From assembly GCF_000426605.1 (NCBI RefSeq), contig NZ_AUFR01000023.1, positions 1-48,011 of the forward strand: a stretch of DNA of 48,011 bases. Direction: 5' to 3'. Below the pieces are notes generated by a model, which made no database searches, was not told the DNA's origin, and saw nothing but the letters and a program-made list of their open reading frames with translations. This document shows, piece by piece, positions 34,843 to 42,215 of the stretch (positions are counted from its first letter, which is position 1; the number at the start of each line of letters is the position of its first letter). The position numbers and the translations under genes are program-made. The DNA comes from Propionibacterium acidifaciens DSM 21887. GTDB taxonomy: Bacteria > Actinomycetota > Actinomycetes > Propionibacteriales > Propionibacteriaceae.

Positions 34843-35460
34843 TCAGGGCAGCGGCAGGAACGGCGCGAGCGAGCACCCGGCCCACCACGTGGCGGCCGCG
34901 AGCACCGCGCCGAGGCACAGCACCCAAACGGCGGCGGGAACGTGCGTCCGGGCCGCCAGGACGCCGGGGTCCTGGGAGCGGTCGCCGTGTCGGGCGACGT
35001 TGACGAGCTGGCGCCATGCGCCGGCGAGAAGGAAGACGCCGAGTCCGAGGACCGCGGCGCCCACCGGCGCGGAGCCGGCGAACCACCAGAGGGCGAGGTC
35101 GGCGGCGAGCGCGCCGAGCAGGACCGTCACGGTGTGGGCCGAGCGGGCGCGGACCAGCACGAGCAGGAGGACGACGGCGATCCCCACGAGCACGCCGCGG
35201 GCGTACCCGCCCGTCGCGGCGTGGACGATGGCGGCCCCGACGACGGCGGGCATCGGGTAGCCGGCCAGCGCCGTGAGCACGAGACCCGGCCCGCGGGTGG
35301 CGCCGCTCGTCGTCGTGGCGCCCGACATGTCGGGATTGACGGTGAAGCCGGCGAACCGGCGGCCCGCGGCCAGGCCGACGAGAGCGTGCCCGAGCTCGTG
35401 GACGAGCGTGACGACGACCCGCAGCACCCGCCAAGCGGGGCCGAGGAGGACGGTCGCCAA
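34843..35460 (-). CDS. M50B-like zinc metallopeptidase membrane protein, possibly truncated
   Basis: From the TTG at 35460 it encodes 205 aa, with HELGH in LVTLVHELGHALVGLAAGRR (His21 and His25 as zinc ligands), AGFTVNPDMSGATTTSG and five or six membrane helices. This matches small actinobacterial M50 family proteins of unknown substrate. The frame stays coding-like upstream: QQLGASLHAGPSPHATAAAVAVAAA reads through to an amber codon at 35536-35538. Before the amber, VDDVATRI starts at a GTG (35562) placed at leaderless distance from CACAAT. The natural gene may therefore be 34843-35562 with a nonsense codon 9. If TTG 35460 is the start, the first helix is shortened. Confidence 0.7.
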   Translation of the reverse strand: MATVLLGPAWRVLRVVVTLVHELGHALVGLAAGRRFAGFTVNPDMSGATTTSGATRGPGLVLTALAGYPMPAVVGAAIVHAATGGYARGVLVGIAVVLLLVLVRARSAHTVTVLLGALAADLALWWFAGSAPVGAAVLGLGVFLLAGAWRQLVNVARHGDRSQDPGVLAARTHVPAAVWVLCLGAVLAAATWWAGCSLAPFLPLP

Positions 35461-35823
35461 GGCCGCGGCGACTGCGACGGCTGCGGCCGTGGCGTGCGGC
35501 GACGGCCCGGCGTGCAGGCTCGCGCCGAGCTGCTGCTAGATCCGCGTCGCCACGTCGTCCACGGAGCAATTGTGCCCGCTGACGGGCGCCCGGCGGGACC
35601 CGATGCGGCGCGGGCGGTCGGTCCGCGACGGACCCGATTCGTGGCCGGGGAACGGCCCCGACTGCACGAGTCCGCTTCCTGCGCCGGCTTCGCGGCGAAC
35701 GGCGACACGTCCGGGCCCCGGCTGCCCGGGCCCGCCCCGGCCCCGGGCGCGCGGCGCCGTCGGTCCTCGTCCTCGCCCATCCGGCACCGCGCCCTGCACC
35801 GCGCAGACCGCCCGCACCATCCG

Positions 35824-35829
35824 TACCCT
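35824..35829 (+). promoter_or_regulatory. -10 box giving a leaderless TRIC-like gene mRNA
   Basis: TACCCT followed after 6 nt by GTG 35836; no Shine-Dalgarno. Confidence 0.5.
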
Positions 35830-35835
35830 TGGGGG

Positions 35836-36477
35836 GTGGAGCTGCTCAACTTCGTCGGCGTCTTCGCCTTCGCCGTCTCCGGCGGGCTCGTCGGGGTCCG
35901 CCGCCGCTTCGACGTCTTCGGCATCCTCGTCCTGGCACTGGTGACGGCCCTGGGCGGCGGCGTGATCCGCGATCTGCTGCTGGGCATCGATCCCCCGTCG
36001 AACCTGTCCAACGTCCCGTTCATGCTCACGGCGATCGTGGCCGGCCTCATCGCGTTCCGGTTCTCGGGCAGCCTCGACCGGATCCGCAAGCTCATCCTCA
36101 TCGCCGACGCGGCGGGTCTGGGCGCCTTCGCCGTCTCGGCGACGATGCTCGCGATCCGGCACGGCCACCCCGGCATCGAGGCGATCCTCGTGGGCACGAT
36201 CACCGCCATCGGCGGCGGCATGATGCGCGACGTGCTCGCCGGGCTCGTGCCGAGCGTCCTCACCCAGGACGTCTACGCGCTGCCCGCGCTGCTCGGCTGC
36301 GCCGGCACCGACCTGTGCGTGCGCATGGGGGTCCTCAACCCCATCACCCTGTGGACGCTGGTGGTCCTCGTCCTCGGCCTGCGCGTACTGGCCCTGCGCT
36401 TCCACTGGCAGGTCCCCAAGCCGAGGCGCCTCACCCGGGACGAGCCCAATCGTCCGGGACCGGGGTCGGCGCCATGA
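35836..36477 (+). CDS. TRIC-type trimeric cation channel (UPF0126/YadS family)
   Basis: Encodes 213 aa with seven predicted membrane helices arranged as two internal repeats, each with the glycine-rich motif: GGGVIRDLLLG in the first half and GGGMMRDVLAGLVP in the second. Bacterial members form homotrimeric monovalent-cation channels. Begins VELLNFVGVFAFAVSGGLVGVRRRFDVFG, the expected start of the family. GTG 35836 is at leaderless distance from TACCCT. The C-terminal basic tail (KPRRLTRDEPNRPGPGSAP) ends 2 bp before the second 61-bp-period repeat cluster. Confidence 0.92.
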   Translation: MELLNFVGVFAFAVSGGLVGVRRRFDVFGILVLALVTALGGGVIRDLLLGIDPPSNLSNVPFMLTAIVAGLIAFRFSGSLDRIRKLILIADAAGLGAFAVSATMLAIRHGHPGIEAILVGTITAIGGGMMRDVLAGLVPSVLTQDVYALPALLGCAGTDLCVRMGVLNPITLWTLVVLVLGLRVLALRFHWQVPKPRRLTRDEPNRPGPGSAP

Positions 36478-36479
36478 GC

Positions 36480-36629
36480 GCCCACTCGGCGCGCGCGCAG
36501 CAGCCGCCGTCATCCGCGGAATGCCCGAGCCCGGTCAGCTACTCACTCCGCGCACGCGCAGCAGCCGCTTCCGGGCAATCGGGCGGCACGGTCGGGCGTG
36601 CACTCACTCCGCGCACGCGCAGCAGCCGC
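36480..36629. repeat. Three-copy repeat with 61-bp period (cluster B, CRISPR-like geometry)
   Basis: Copies at 36480-36507, 36541-36568 and 36602-36629. Copies 2 and 3 are identical over 28 bp and contain CCGCGCACGCGCAGCAGC; copy 1, adjacent to the TRIC gene stop, has four mismatches. The two spacers (36508-36540 and 36569-36601) are exactly 33 bp and unrelated. The reverse complement of the 5' half (GCGCGGAGTGAGT) aligns with the 3' half of the cluster A repeat (GCGCGGGGCGGGT) with only transitions, so the clusters are probably one family in opposite orientation. No cas genes in the window. Confidence 0.8.
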
Positions 36630-36939
36630 GGTGCTTCGGCCCGCCGCCATGCACGTGGAGTCCCCAGGATCTCGGCCGCGAGCCCTGGACCGGCGGCGAA
36701 CCAGCCGACGAGCCCATGGGGACGAAGGAGAAGGATCCAGGCCTCCGGTCGCGCTCGCGGCCGAGGCCCTCGGCCTTGTGCAGCCCCCCGCGCCGGGGAG
36801 TACTGGTTGCGCCGTCTGAGGGACGCCTCGGAGGATCATGGGAAGAAGATGCTGCACGCGCCGCCGGACGAGATTCTGTCAGAGCCCCGGCGCAGCTTCA
36901 TCGAAGAGCTGCTCAGGACGAACCGAAGGAGGATCCTCG
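36630..36939. other. Gap before the HIRAN gene
   Basis: No gene is confidently supported. One frame is open and moderately coding-like at its end (residues such as PDEILSEPRRSFIEELLRTNRRRILDAI, about 36855-36945) and could be a remnant of another gene, but no start signal or family is recognisable. A good ribosome-binding site GAAGGAGGA at its 3' end serves the next gene. Confidence 0.35.
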
Positions 36940-37652
36940 ATGCCATCGGCTCATGTACTGGACGCACCGACCCCGACCGAGGCACGACCACGCCTCCGGG
37001 CCCTTCGCCTCATCTGGCAGGATGCAGTCGACGGCTCATCCATGTCGCGACCCTCGACCAGATCGAGGCGGACTCCTTCGCGTTCCGCTACGAGGAGGGG
37101 GCTCGGCACGACAACTTCGTCCTCCTGGCCGAGTTCCCGGATCCGGCTCGCACCTACTCGTTCACCGGGCTGCCGGCCTTCTTCCTGAACAGGGTGATGT
37201 CCCCGCGGCGGGCCTCGTACCCGACCTACTGCCACTGGCTCGGGCTGTCCGAGTTCCCCACCCCGGTGGAGTTCCTGGCCCGCAGCGGCGGCGGCCGCGC
37301 CACCGACACCTTCCACGTCGTCGACGGCCTCATCCCCGTGAACGGGCGTGTCGAGGGCCACTTCCTGGCCTCGGGCGTGCGGTGCGTCGAGGGCAACGGA
37401 TCCCTGAGCCGCCTCGCCCCGGGCGATCGGTTCCGGCTGCTCCCCGAGCCCGACAACACCGTCGACTCCGAGGCCGTGCTGCTGACCGACGCGGGAGAGG
37501 ATCCGGTCGGCTACGTCCCGGACTGGCTGCTGGGCGACGTCCACGGCTGGGGCCTCCCGAACACCGCCGTGCGCGTGGCGCAGGCGAACGCCGAGGCCCC
37601 CGCGCATCTGCGGCTCCTGTGCCGGATCGAGGCGCATCCGTCACGGGGCTGA
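36940..37652 (+). pseudogene. HIRAN-domain protein with a frameshift
   Basis: The ATG at 36940, 6 nt after GAAGGAGGAT, starts MPSAHVLDAPTPTEARPRLRALRLIWQDAVDG, the usual opening of this actinobacterial family (LRLxWQDP). At about 37033 the frame must shift by -1 (one base missing) to continue LIHVATLDQIEADSFAFRYEEGARHDNF...NRVMSPRRASYPTYCHWLGL...RSGGGRATDTFHVVDGL. The C-terminal HIRAN domain (VEGNGSLSRLAPGDRFRLLPEPDNTVDSEAVLL..VGYVPDWLL) is intact. HIRAN domains bind DNA 3' ends in eukaryotic helicases; the role of the stand-alone bacterial form is unknown. Corrected length is about 237 aa. A short hairpin (CGCCAT/ATGGCG, 37683-37701) follows. Confidence 0.75.
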
Positions 37653-37717
37653 ACCCACGCCCCGTACAGCCATCGGCACGGTCGCCATCCCCGTCATGGC
37701 GTGGTCATGGCGAGCAA

Positions 37718-38023
37718 TCATGTCACGTACAGCCCCCGATGCAGCGCGCACCGCGGGTTGAACGGGTGCCCGCAGCCGGCGCAGAAGGGCGCCGCGGAGT
37801 AGTCCTCGTACGAGCTCAGATGCCCGCAGGCCCCGCACAGCACCGTGGCCGGCGCCGCCGGGTCGGCCCGCCCGAACGGGTGGTCGGCCAGCGCCCGGTG
37901 GCACTCGTGGCAGGCCCAGAACCGCCCGCAGGTCTCGCACCGGTGCGCCACGACGTCGCGCTCGGTGCGCCAGTGGGCGCACCGGCCCCGCTCGTCCACG
38001 TCGACACCCCGGATCACCGTCAT
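37718..38023 (-). CDS. CHY zinc-finger protein
   Basis: Encodes 101 aa with many Cys/His pairs in the CHY-type order: CAHW, VAHRCETCGRFWACHECH, DHPFGR, LCGACGHLSSYEDY and CAGCGHPFNPRCALH. It should bind three or so zinc ions. CHY fingers occur in eukaryotic RING ubiquitin ligases and in small bacterial proteins without known role. The ATG at 38023 (MTVIRGVDVDERGRCAHW) begins at the conserved start; longer versions are arginine/proline-rich shadow. Convergent with the HIRAN gene. The 189 bp upstream hold nothing I can name. Confidence 0.88.
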   Translation of the reverse strand: MTVIRGVDVDERGRCAHWRTERDVVAHRCETCGRFWACHECHRALADHPFGRADPAAPATVLCGACGHLSSYEDYSAAPFCAGCGHPFNPRCALHRGLYVT

Positions 38024-38212
38024 GACCCGATCCTGCCACCGGCGGAGAGCGCCGGGACGCCGTCCGGAACGCGGATCGGTCCGAGCTCCACGGCCGTGCA
38101 CCGGCGCCGATGATCCGACGCCCGACCGACGGCGTCGGGTGTCGGGAGCGGCCCTCGGCAGGGGCCCCACGGCACGGGCACCCCTGGACGAGGCACGGAC
38201 CAAGGGCACGGC

Positions 38213-38578
38213 TCACGGCCGGTACCGGCCGACCACGGGCAGCTTCTCGAGGATCCGCCTGCCGTGCCCGGACCTGACGAAGTCCTCGGTGGCATCGGTG
38301 CCGGCGCGCACCCCGTGGTGCGACCCGTCCTTCCATGCCGGCGACGAGCCCAGGTCGTAGACGACCCCGTTGACGGCGATCCAGCACTGCGCCCCGCCGG
38401 TGCAGGCGGCCTGCGCCAGCTGGTCCGCCGTGACGTCCACGGTGTCGAGGGTCTGCCGCTCGGCGCTCGTGAAGGGCCGGTCCAGTTTGGTGCGGTCCCC
38501 GGCGTTCGACGGGTGCAGCAGCATCCAGGCGACCGCGAGGGCCACGAGCACGAGGACGACGATGATGATCCAGCGCAT
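38213..38578 (-). CDS. Membrane-anchored cytochrome b5-like heme/steroid-binding protein
   Basis: Encodes 121 aa: an N-terminal membrane helix (MRWIIIVVLVLVALAVAWMLL) and a cytochrome b5-like domain starting FTSAERQTLDTVDVTADQLAQAACTGG, with WIAVNGVVYDLGSSPAWKDGSHHGVRAGTDATEDFVRSGHGRRILEKLPVVGRY. Histidines in GSHHG and SGHGR are candidates for the axial heme ligands; the classic HPGG is not present. The domain would lie outside the cell. Start ATG 38578 with GGGGAGGGG upstream. Divergent from a TetR gene with shared tandem operators, so its expression is probably controlled by that regulator. Confidence 0.82.
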   Translation of the reverse strand: MRWIIIVVLVLVALAVAWMLLHPSNAGDRTKLDRPFTSAERQTLDTVDVTADQLAQAACTGGAQCWIAVNGVVYDLGSSPAWKDGSHHGVRAGTDATEDFVRSGHGRRILEKLPVVGRYRP

Positions 38579-38600
38579 GAGACGACCCCTCCCCTTTTTT

Positions 38601-38641
38601 GATACATCATGTCTCATGGGAGAAAAGATACACTGTGTCTC
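38601..38641. promoter_or_regulatory. Tandem operator/promoter between cytochrome b5-like gene and tetR
   Basis: Two copies of an imperfect palindrome, GATACATCATGTCTC (38601-38615) and GATACACTGTGTCTC (38627-38641), half-sites GATACA and TGTCTC, 26 bp apart. The second contains TACACT (38629-38634), a -10 box 7 nt before the tetR ATG (leaderless). The first abuts the A-rich start of the divergent gene's leader. This AT-rich island contrasts with its surroundings and is a convincing TetR autoregulatory site. Confidence 0.65.
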
Positions 38642-39520
38642 ATGGCTGTCGATCCCCGGCCCCGACGCCGGCTCAGCGAGCAGGAGACGCGCGAGCGCGT
38701 CCTCGACCTGGCGGGCGAGCGCCTCGTCGAGCACGGGCTGTCCGTCGGGCTGGACGCCGTCGGCATGGAGCGGATCATCGCCGACGCGGGCGTCTCGCGG
38801 GCGAGCGCCTACCGCTGCTGGCCGCACCGGGAGGGCTTCCTCGCGGACGTGCTCGTCCACGCCATCGGCCGCACCCGGCTCATCCCCGAGGACGACGATG
38901 ACATCGATCGGCTCCTGGGCGTCCTCGAGGCGCGTCGGGACGAGTTGGGCACCGAGCAGGGTCGGCGCGACGTGGTCGTCGAGGCGCTGCGGATCTCGTT
39001 GGACGCCGACATCCGCCGCACGCTCGCCTCGCCGAAGTGGCGGCTCCTCCTGGCCCTGTCCGTGACCCACCGGACGTTGCCCGACGAGGGGCTCCGCGAC
39101 GTCGTGGCCGGCTCCCTCGCCGAGCTGGAGCGCGCCTTCGTGCAGCGGCGCGCGAGGATCTACGCGGCGATGGCGGAGCTCATCGGCTACCGCCAGTGCG
39201 CGCCGTGGAGCGGGGACGAGGGGTTCATGATGCTCTCGGAGCTGGCCGGGCTGACCATGCGCGGGGTGCTCTCGCGCGCGCTGAGCGATCCCGACTGGCT
39301 CGACCGGCGCACCGGGCTGACCCTGTTCGGCACGAGCCGTCCGGCGCCGTGGTCGCAGCCGGAGATCGCCATGATGACGGTGCTGCTCACCCACCTCGAG
39401 CCCGACCCCGCCGTCGAGTGGACCCCGCAGCACATCGCCGCGACCGAGGAGCGGTTCGCCGCGATGGCCGCCGAGATCAGCGACGCCGGGACCGCGGACT
39501 CCCCCGCCCCGTCCCGGTGA
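38642..39520 (+). CDS. TetR-family transcriptional regulator
   Basis: Encodes 292 aa from ATG 38642 (MAVDPRPRRRLSEQETRERVL). Helix-turn-helix: ERVLDLAGERLVEHGLSVGLDAVGMERIIADAGVSRASAYRCWPHREGFLADVL. It is longer than typical TetR proteins (about 200 aa), with a large C-terminal domain (WRLLLALSVTHRTLPDEGLRDVVAGSLAELERAFVQRR..). An upstream in-frame ATG (38609) lies inside the first operator copy and is unlikely to be used. The start is 7 nt after the TACACT -10 box, so it is probably leaderless and autoregulated. Confidence 0.88.
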   Translation: MAVDPRPRRRLSEQETRERVLDLAGERLVEHGLSVGLDAVGMERIIADAGVSRASAYRCWPHREGFLADVLVHAIGRTRLIPEDDDDIDRLLGVLEARRDELGTEQGRRDVVVEALRISLDADIRRTLASPKWRLLLALSVTHRTLPDEGLRDVVAGSLAELERAFVQRRARIYAAMAELIGYRQCAPWSGDEGFMMLSELAGLTMRGVLSRALSDPDWLDRRTGLTLFGTSRPAPWSQPEIAMMTVLLTHLEPDPAVEWTPQHIAATEERFAAMAAEISDAGTADSPAPSR

Positions 39521-39912
39521 GGGCGCCGGCGGCCCCTCGGGAGGCGAGAAGCCGCCTCATGACACGCTCGATCGACGACTGTCCGGAACAGTCGGGCAGC
39601 CCCATGAGCAGGCCCCTGCCCTCCTGGAGGGGCACTCCACCGCGTGGTGCAGGAGGCCCGCACCCCGTTCCGCCCCGGGTCATGGCCTCCCGGGCGATCA
39701 CGTCCGGGCCGGCGGATGCAGCAGTGCCGGCCCCGGTGGATGTCGTGGACGGGGTCGTGGCCGCCGAGCAGCTCCTCGCGAGGGTCCCGGCCCCGATCCG
39801 GAACTCGGAGGATCCGCGGGGGTACGGGGCAGAACCGGCCCGAGGGCGGGTGGCGGTCGCCCGTGCGGGAGACCGCCCACCCGCCCTCCCAGTTCCGCCG
39901 GGGAGCGCGTCG
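39521..39912. other. Non-coding gap between tetR and the accessory cluster
   Basis: No supported gene. Contains a hairpin GAGGCG-6 nt-CGCCTC (39541-39558) right after tetR, an inverted repeat CGACTGT-5 nt-ACAGTCG (39576-39594), and a strong terminator-like hairpin for the opposite strand at 39843-39888. Confidence 0.5.
39843..39888 (-). terminator. Terminator of the RuBisCO-like protein operon
   Basis: Arms GAGGGCGGGTGGCGGTC (39842-39858) and GACCGCCCACCCGCCCTC (39871-39888) pair with a single bulge, about 17 bp, loop about 12 nt, 25 nt downstream of the last gene of the operon. Confidence 0.7.
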
Positions 39913-41310
39913 TCAGAGGTCGTAGTCCTCGAAGTCGAGCACCTTGTCGCCCACGTCCTCGTACTTCCCGATCCGCCAGTCGCCGTTGATCATGTCCCAC
40001 ACGATGGTCTCGGCGAGCTCCGAGAACTCCTCATCGAGGATGTGGTGATCGATCGCGATCAGGTCCACCTTCTCCGGGTCGAGACGCTCGTGGAGCTCCT
40101 TCCACATCAGTGTCGCCCTGCGCGACCACCGCGGGTACTTCTCGTCCGGCTCCCAGACGGGCCCGTCGCCGTTGCCCTCGGCCCAGCCGCGGTCACGCGT
40201 CGCGATCTCCTCGGACTGGTCGTAGGCGGACCATCCCCGCATGGGGATGATGAAACAGGTCGGGCCCGTCGTCCTGTTGAGGCGCTCCGCCATGTACGCC
40301 GAGAGCTCGACGATCTCGTCGAGGGTCGGCACCATGATGGTGACGCCCTCGTTGTGGACGTACGGCTTGTCCGACCCGTGCGGCCCGCGGCGCTTCCCGG
40401 TTCTGAAGTCCTCCAGGTACTCCGGGGCGAACTGGGCCATTCCGTTGTAAGCGGCCTGATCGAGACCGCCCGGCGCGACGACCTGCGGGATGCCGACGTC
40501 GGAGGCGGCCGTCATGCGCTCACCGTCCCACGTCTTCGGGATGCCGTAGAAGGAGTCGTACATGTTGTTGGTGAGCTCGCCCGGAGTCATGTCGACGACG
40601 GCGGTGATCACACCGGACCGGATGAGGTCCTCCATCGTCGCCCCCACTCCGACGGCGTGGAACGTCCCGCAGTCCCAGCCCTTGCTCTCGAAGAACCTCG
40701 TGATGTGGAGCTGGGTGGGCGTTGTCGTGCCGTAGGAGGTCACCGCGGCGAGGGGCTTCACGTCGGGCGCCTCGTTCGGCACCTTCGCCATGGCGACGAC
40801 GGCCGCGCACGCATTGGAGACGATCCGGTACGTCACCGCGTTGATCCCCTGCTCCGCCGTGGGCGACGCGATGAAGATGTCCTTGTTCCCGAGCCACATG
40901 GACACGTCCGCACTCGCCATGTCCGTGAGCATGATCTTCGGGACGCCGAACGGCAAGGCCCTCATGACGCGCGTCACGGTCGTGGTGCCGACCGAGCCGG
41001 CCCACGAGATGATGCCGTCGAGCCGCCCCTCCTCGACCAGTCTCTGCGCCATCGCCGCGCCCGCCGCGCCGACCGTCTCGATCGCCTCGGACCGCGGCGC
41101 CGTGAACACGGTGCTCGCCTGCTCGACGCCGACTGCCGCGAGCACCTCCCTCACCGGGATGTCGGCGAAGTCCACCGACGCCCCGAGCGACAGGTCGAGG
41201 ATCAGCGGATCGCCGCCGAACCCTCTCACCTTCTCCGCGAGGAACCTGATCTCGTTCCCCTTGGTGTTGCACATTCCCGCACATACGATGACGGGTCTCT
41301 CACCACTCAT
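39913..41310 (-). CDS. Tm-1-like ATP-binding protein (UPF0261)
   Basis: Encodes 465 aa. Resembles UPF0261/Tm-1 proteins throughout: MCNTKGNEIRFLAEKVRGFGGDPLILDLS at the start, GIISWAGSVGTTTVTRVMRALPFGVPKIMLTDMAS, SYGTTTPTQLHITRFFESKGWDCGTFHAVGVGATMEDLI, DMTPGELTNNM and the proline-glycine segment QVVAPGGLDQ. The plant virus-resistance protein Tm-1 shares the family and has an ATP-binding N-terminal domain; the bacterial function is unknown. In eukaryotes a Tm-1 domain is fused to the same TIM barrel encoded by the next gene upstream, so the two probably work together. ATG 41310 has GAAGGAGC. Last gene of a four-gene operon. Confidence 0.88.
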   Translation of the reverse strand: MSGERPVIVCAGMCNTKGNEIRFLAEKVRGFGGDPLILDLSLGASVDFADIPVREVLAAVGVEQASTVFTAPRSEAIETVGAAGAAMAQRLVEEGRLDGIISWAGSVGTTTVTRVMRALPFGVPKIMLTDMASADVSMWLGNKDIFIASPTAEQGINAVTYRIVSNACAAVVAMAKVPNEAPDVKPLAAVTSYGTTTPTQLHITRFFESKGWDCGTFHAVGVGATMEDLIRSGVITAVVDMTPGELTNNMYDSFYGIPKTWDGERMTAASDVGIPQVVAPGGLDQAAYNGMAQFAPEYLEDFRTGKRRGPHGSDKPYVHNEGVTIMVPTLDEIVELSAYMAERLNRTTGPTCFIIPMRGWSAYDQSEEIATRDRGWAEGNGDGPVWEPDEKYPRWSRRATLMWKELHERLDPEKVDLIAIDHHILDEEFSELAETIVWDMINGDWRIGKYEDVGDKVLDFEDYDL

Positions 41311-41348
41311 GGCGATGCTCCTTCGCTCGCGTTCCTGCTGGTCGTGGC

Positions 41349-42182
41349 TCAGTGGATCTGAAGAGCCCGCTTGTACTCCTCGGTGATCGCGAGGATCGCC
41401 TTCTCGATCGGAACGCGCTCCGCCGCGGACCCTCCGATGAATCCGTGAGCAGCCGTGTTCCGCATGACGTGCGCGGCCTCCTCCGGCCCCTCGATCGGGC
41501 CGCCATGGGCGAACAGGATCACGTCCGGGTTCACGGCCAACGCGGCCTCGAACATCTCCTGGCTGCGTTCCGTCGCCTCCTCGAGCGTCACCTCGGACTT
41601 CGCGCCCGTCACGCCGCCCACGGTGGAACCGAAGTGCGTGGCGATCGCATGGGCGCCCGCCTCGGCCATGATCCTGGCCTCATCGGGGTTGAACGCATAG
41701 GCGAGCGCGAACATGTCCTCCTCGGCAGCGGCCTCGACGAACTCGACCTCGCGCCTCCACCCGATCCCGATCTTGTCCATCTGCTGCACGGTGGCATCGC
41801 CGTAGATCATGATCATGAAGGGGTTGATCCCGCTGATCCCGGCATCGCGCAACCGTCGCAGGTGGTCCCTGTGGGGGAGCAGGGGATTGAACGCCCCCGA
41901 CAACGAGAGAATGGGCGTGTCCTCGATGTTCGCGACGATTTCCGGCGCGAGATCGAAGATCACCTGGTTGACGTCGGAGTTGGGCATGAGCGCGGCCAAG
42001 GAGCCCTGACCCTTCAACCGCCAGTAGCTCGTTCCTGAGATGACGATCATGTCCGAGCCGCCCATCTCCTGCAGCTTGGCCGTCAGACCCGAGCCGCAGT
42101 TGGGGACGAAGAGCGGCCTGCCCCCGGAGATCTCCTTCCGGAGGCGTGCGACCACTTCGGTCGCCGTGTACACCTGTGCCAT
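41349..42182 (-). CDS. PEP-hydrolase-family TIM barrel protein (Tm-1 partner)
   Basis: Encodes 277 aa, an (beta/alpha)8 barrel of the family annotated 'phosphoenolpyruvate hydrolase' / TIM-barrel signal transduction protein. Typical sequence: LRKEISGGRPLFVPNCGSGLTAKLQEMGGSDMIVI, GINPFMIMIYGD, EAGAHAIATHFGSTVGGVTGAK and VILFAHGGPIEGPEEAAHVMRNTAAHGFIGGSAAERVPIE, which provides a phosphate-binding glycine loop near the C-terminus. Substrate unknown. Separated by 38 bp from the UPF0261 gene and 33 bp from the amidohydrolase gene; ATG 42182 follows GAAGGAGAGGG. Confidence 0.87.
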   Translation of the reverse strand: MAQVYTATEVVARLRKEISGGRPLFVPNCGSGLTAKLQEMGGSDMIVISGTSYWRLKGQGSLAALMPNSDVNQVIFDLAPEIVANIEDTPILSLSGAFNPLLPHRDHLRRLRDAGISGINPFMIMIYGDATVQQMDKIGIGWRREVEFVEAAAEEDMFALAYAFNPDEARIMAEAGAHAIATHFGSTVGGVTGAKSEVTLEEATERSQEMFEAALAVNPDVILFAHGGPIEGPEEAAHVMRNTAAHGFIGGSAAERVPIEKAILAITEEYKRALQIH

Positions 42183-42215
42183 TTCCCTCTCCTTCGAGTC
42201 ACTGGCGGATGGGTT

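Noticed and set aside
36849-37652. HIRAN gene starting at ATG 36849 without frameshift
   Set aside because: No ribosome-binding site and the first about 60 residues do not resemble the family, while ATG 36940 in the other frame has a strong site and the conserved LRLIWQD start.
39521-39912. Short open frames in the tetR-UPF0261 gap
   Set aside because: No ribosome-binding sites, no family resemblance, and the region is rich in hairpins, including the operon terminator.
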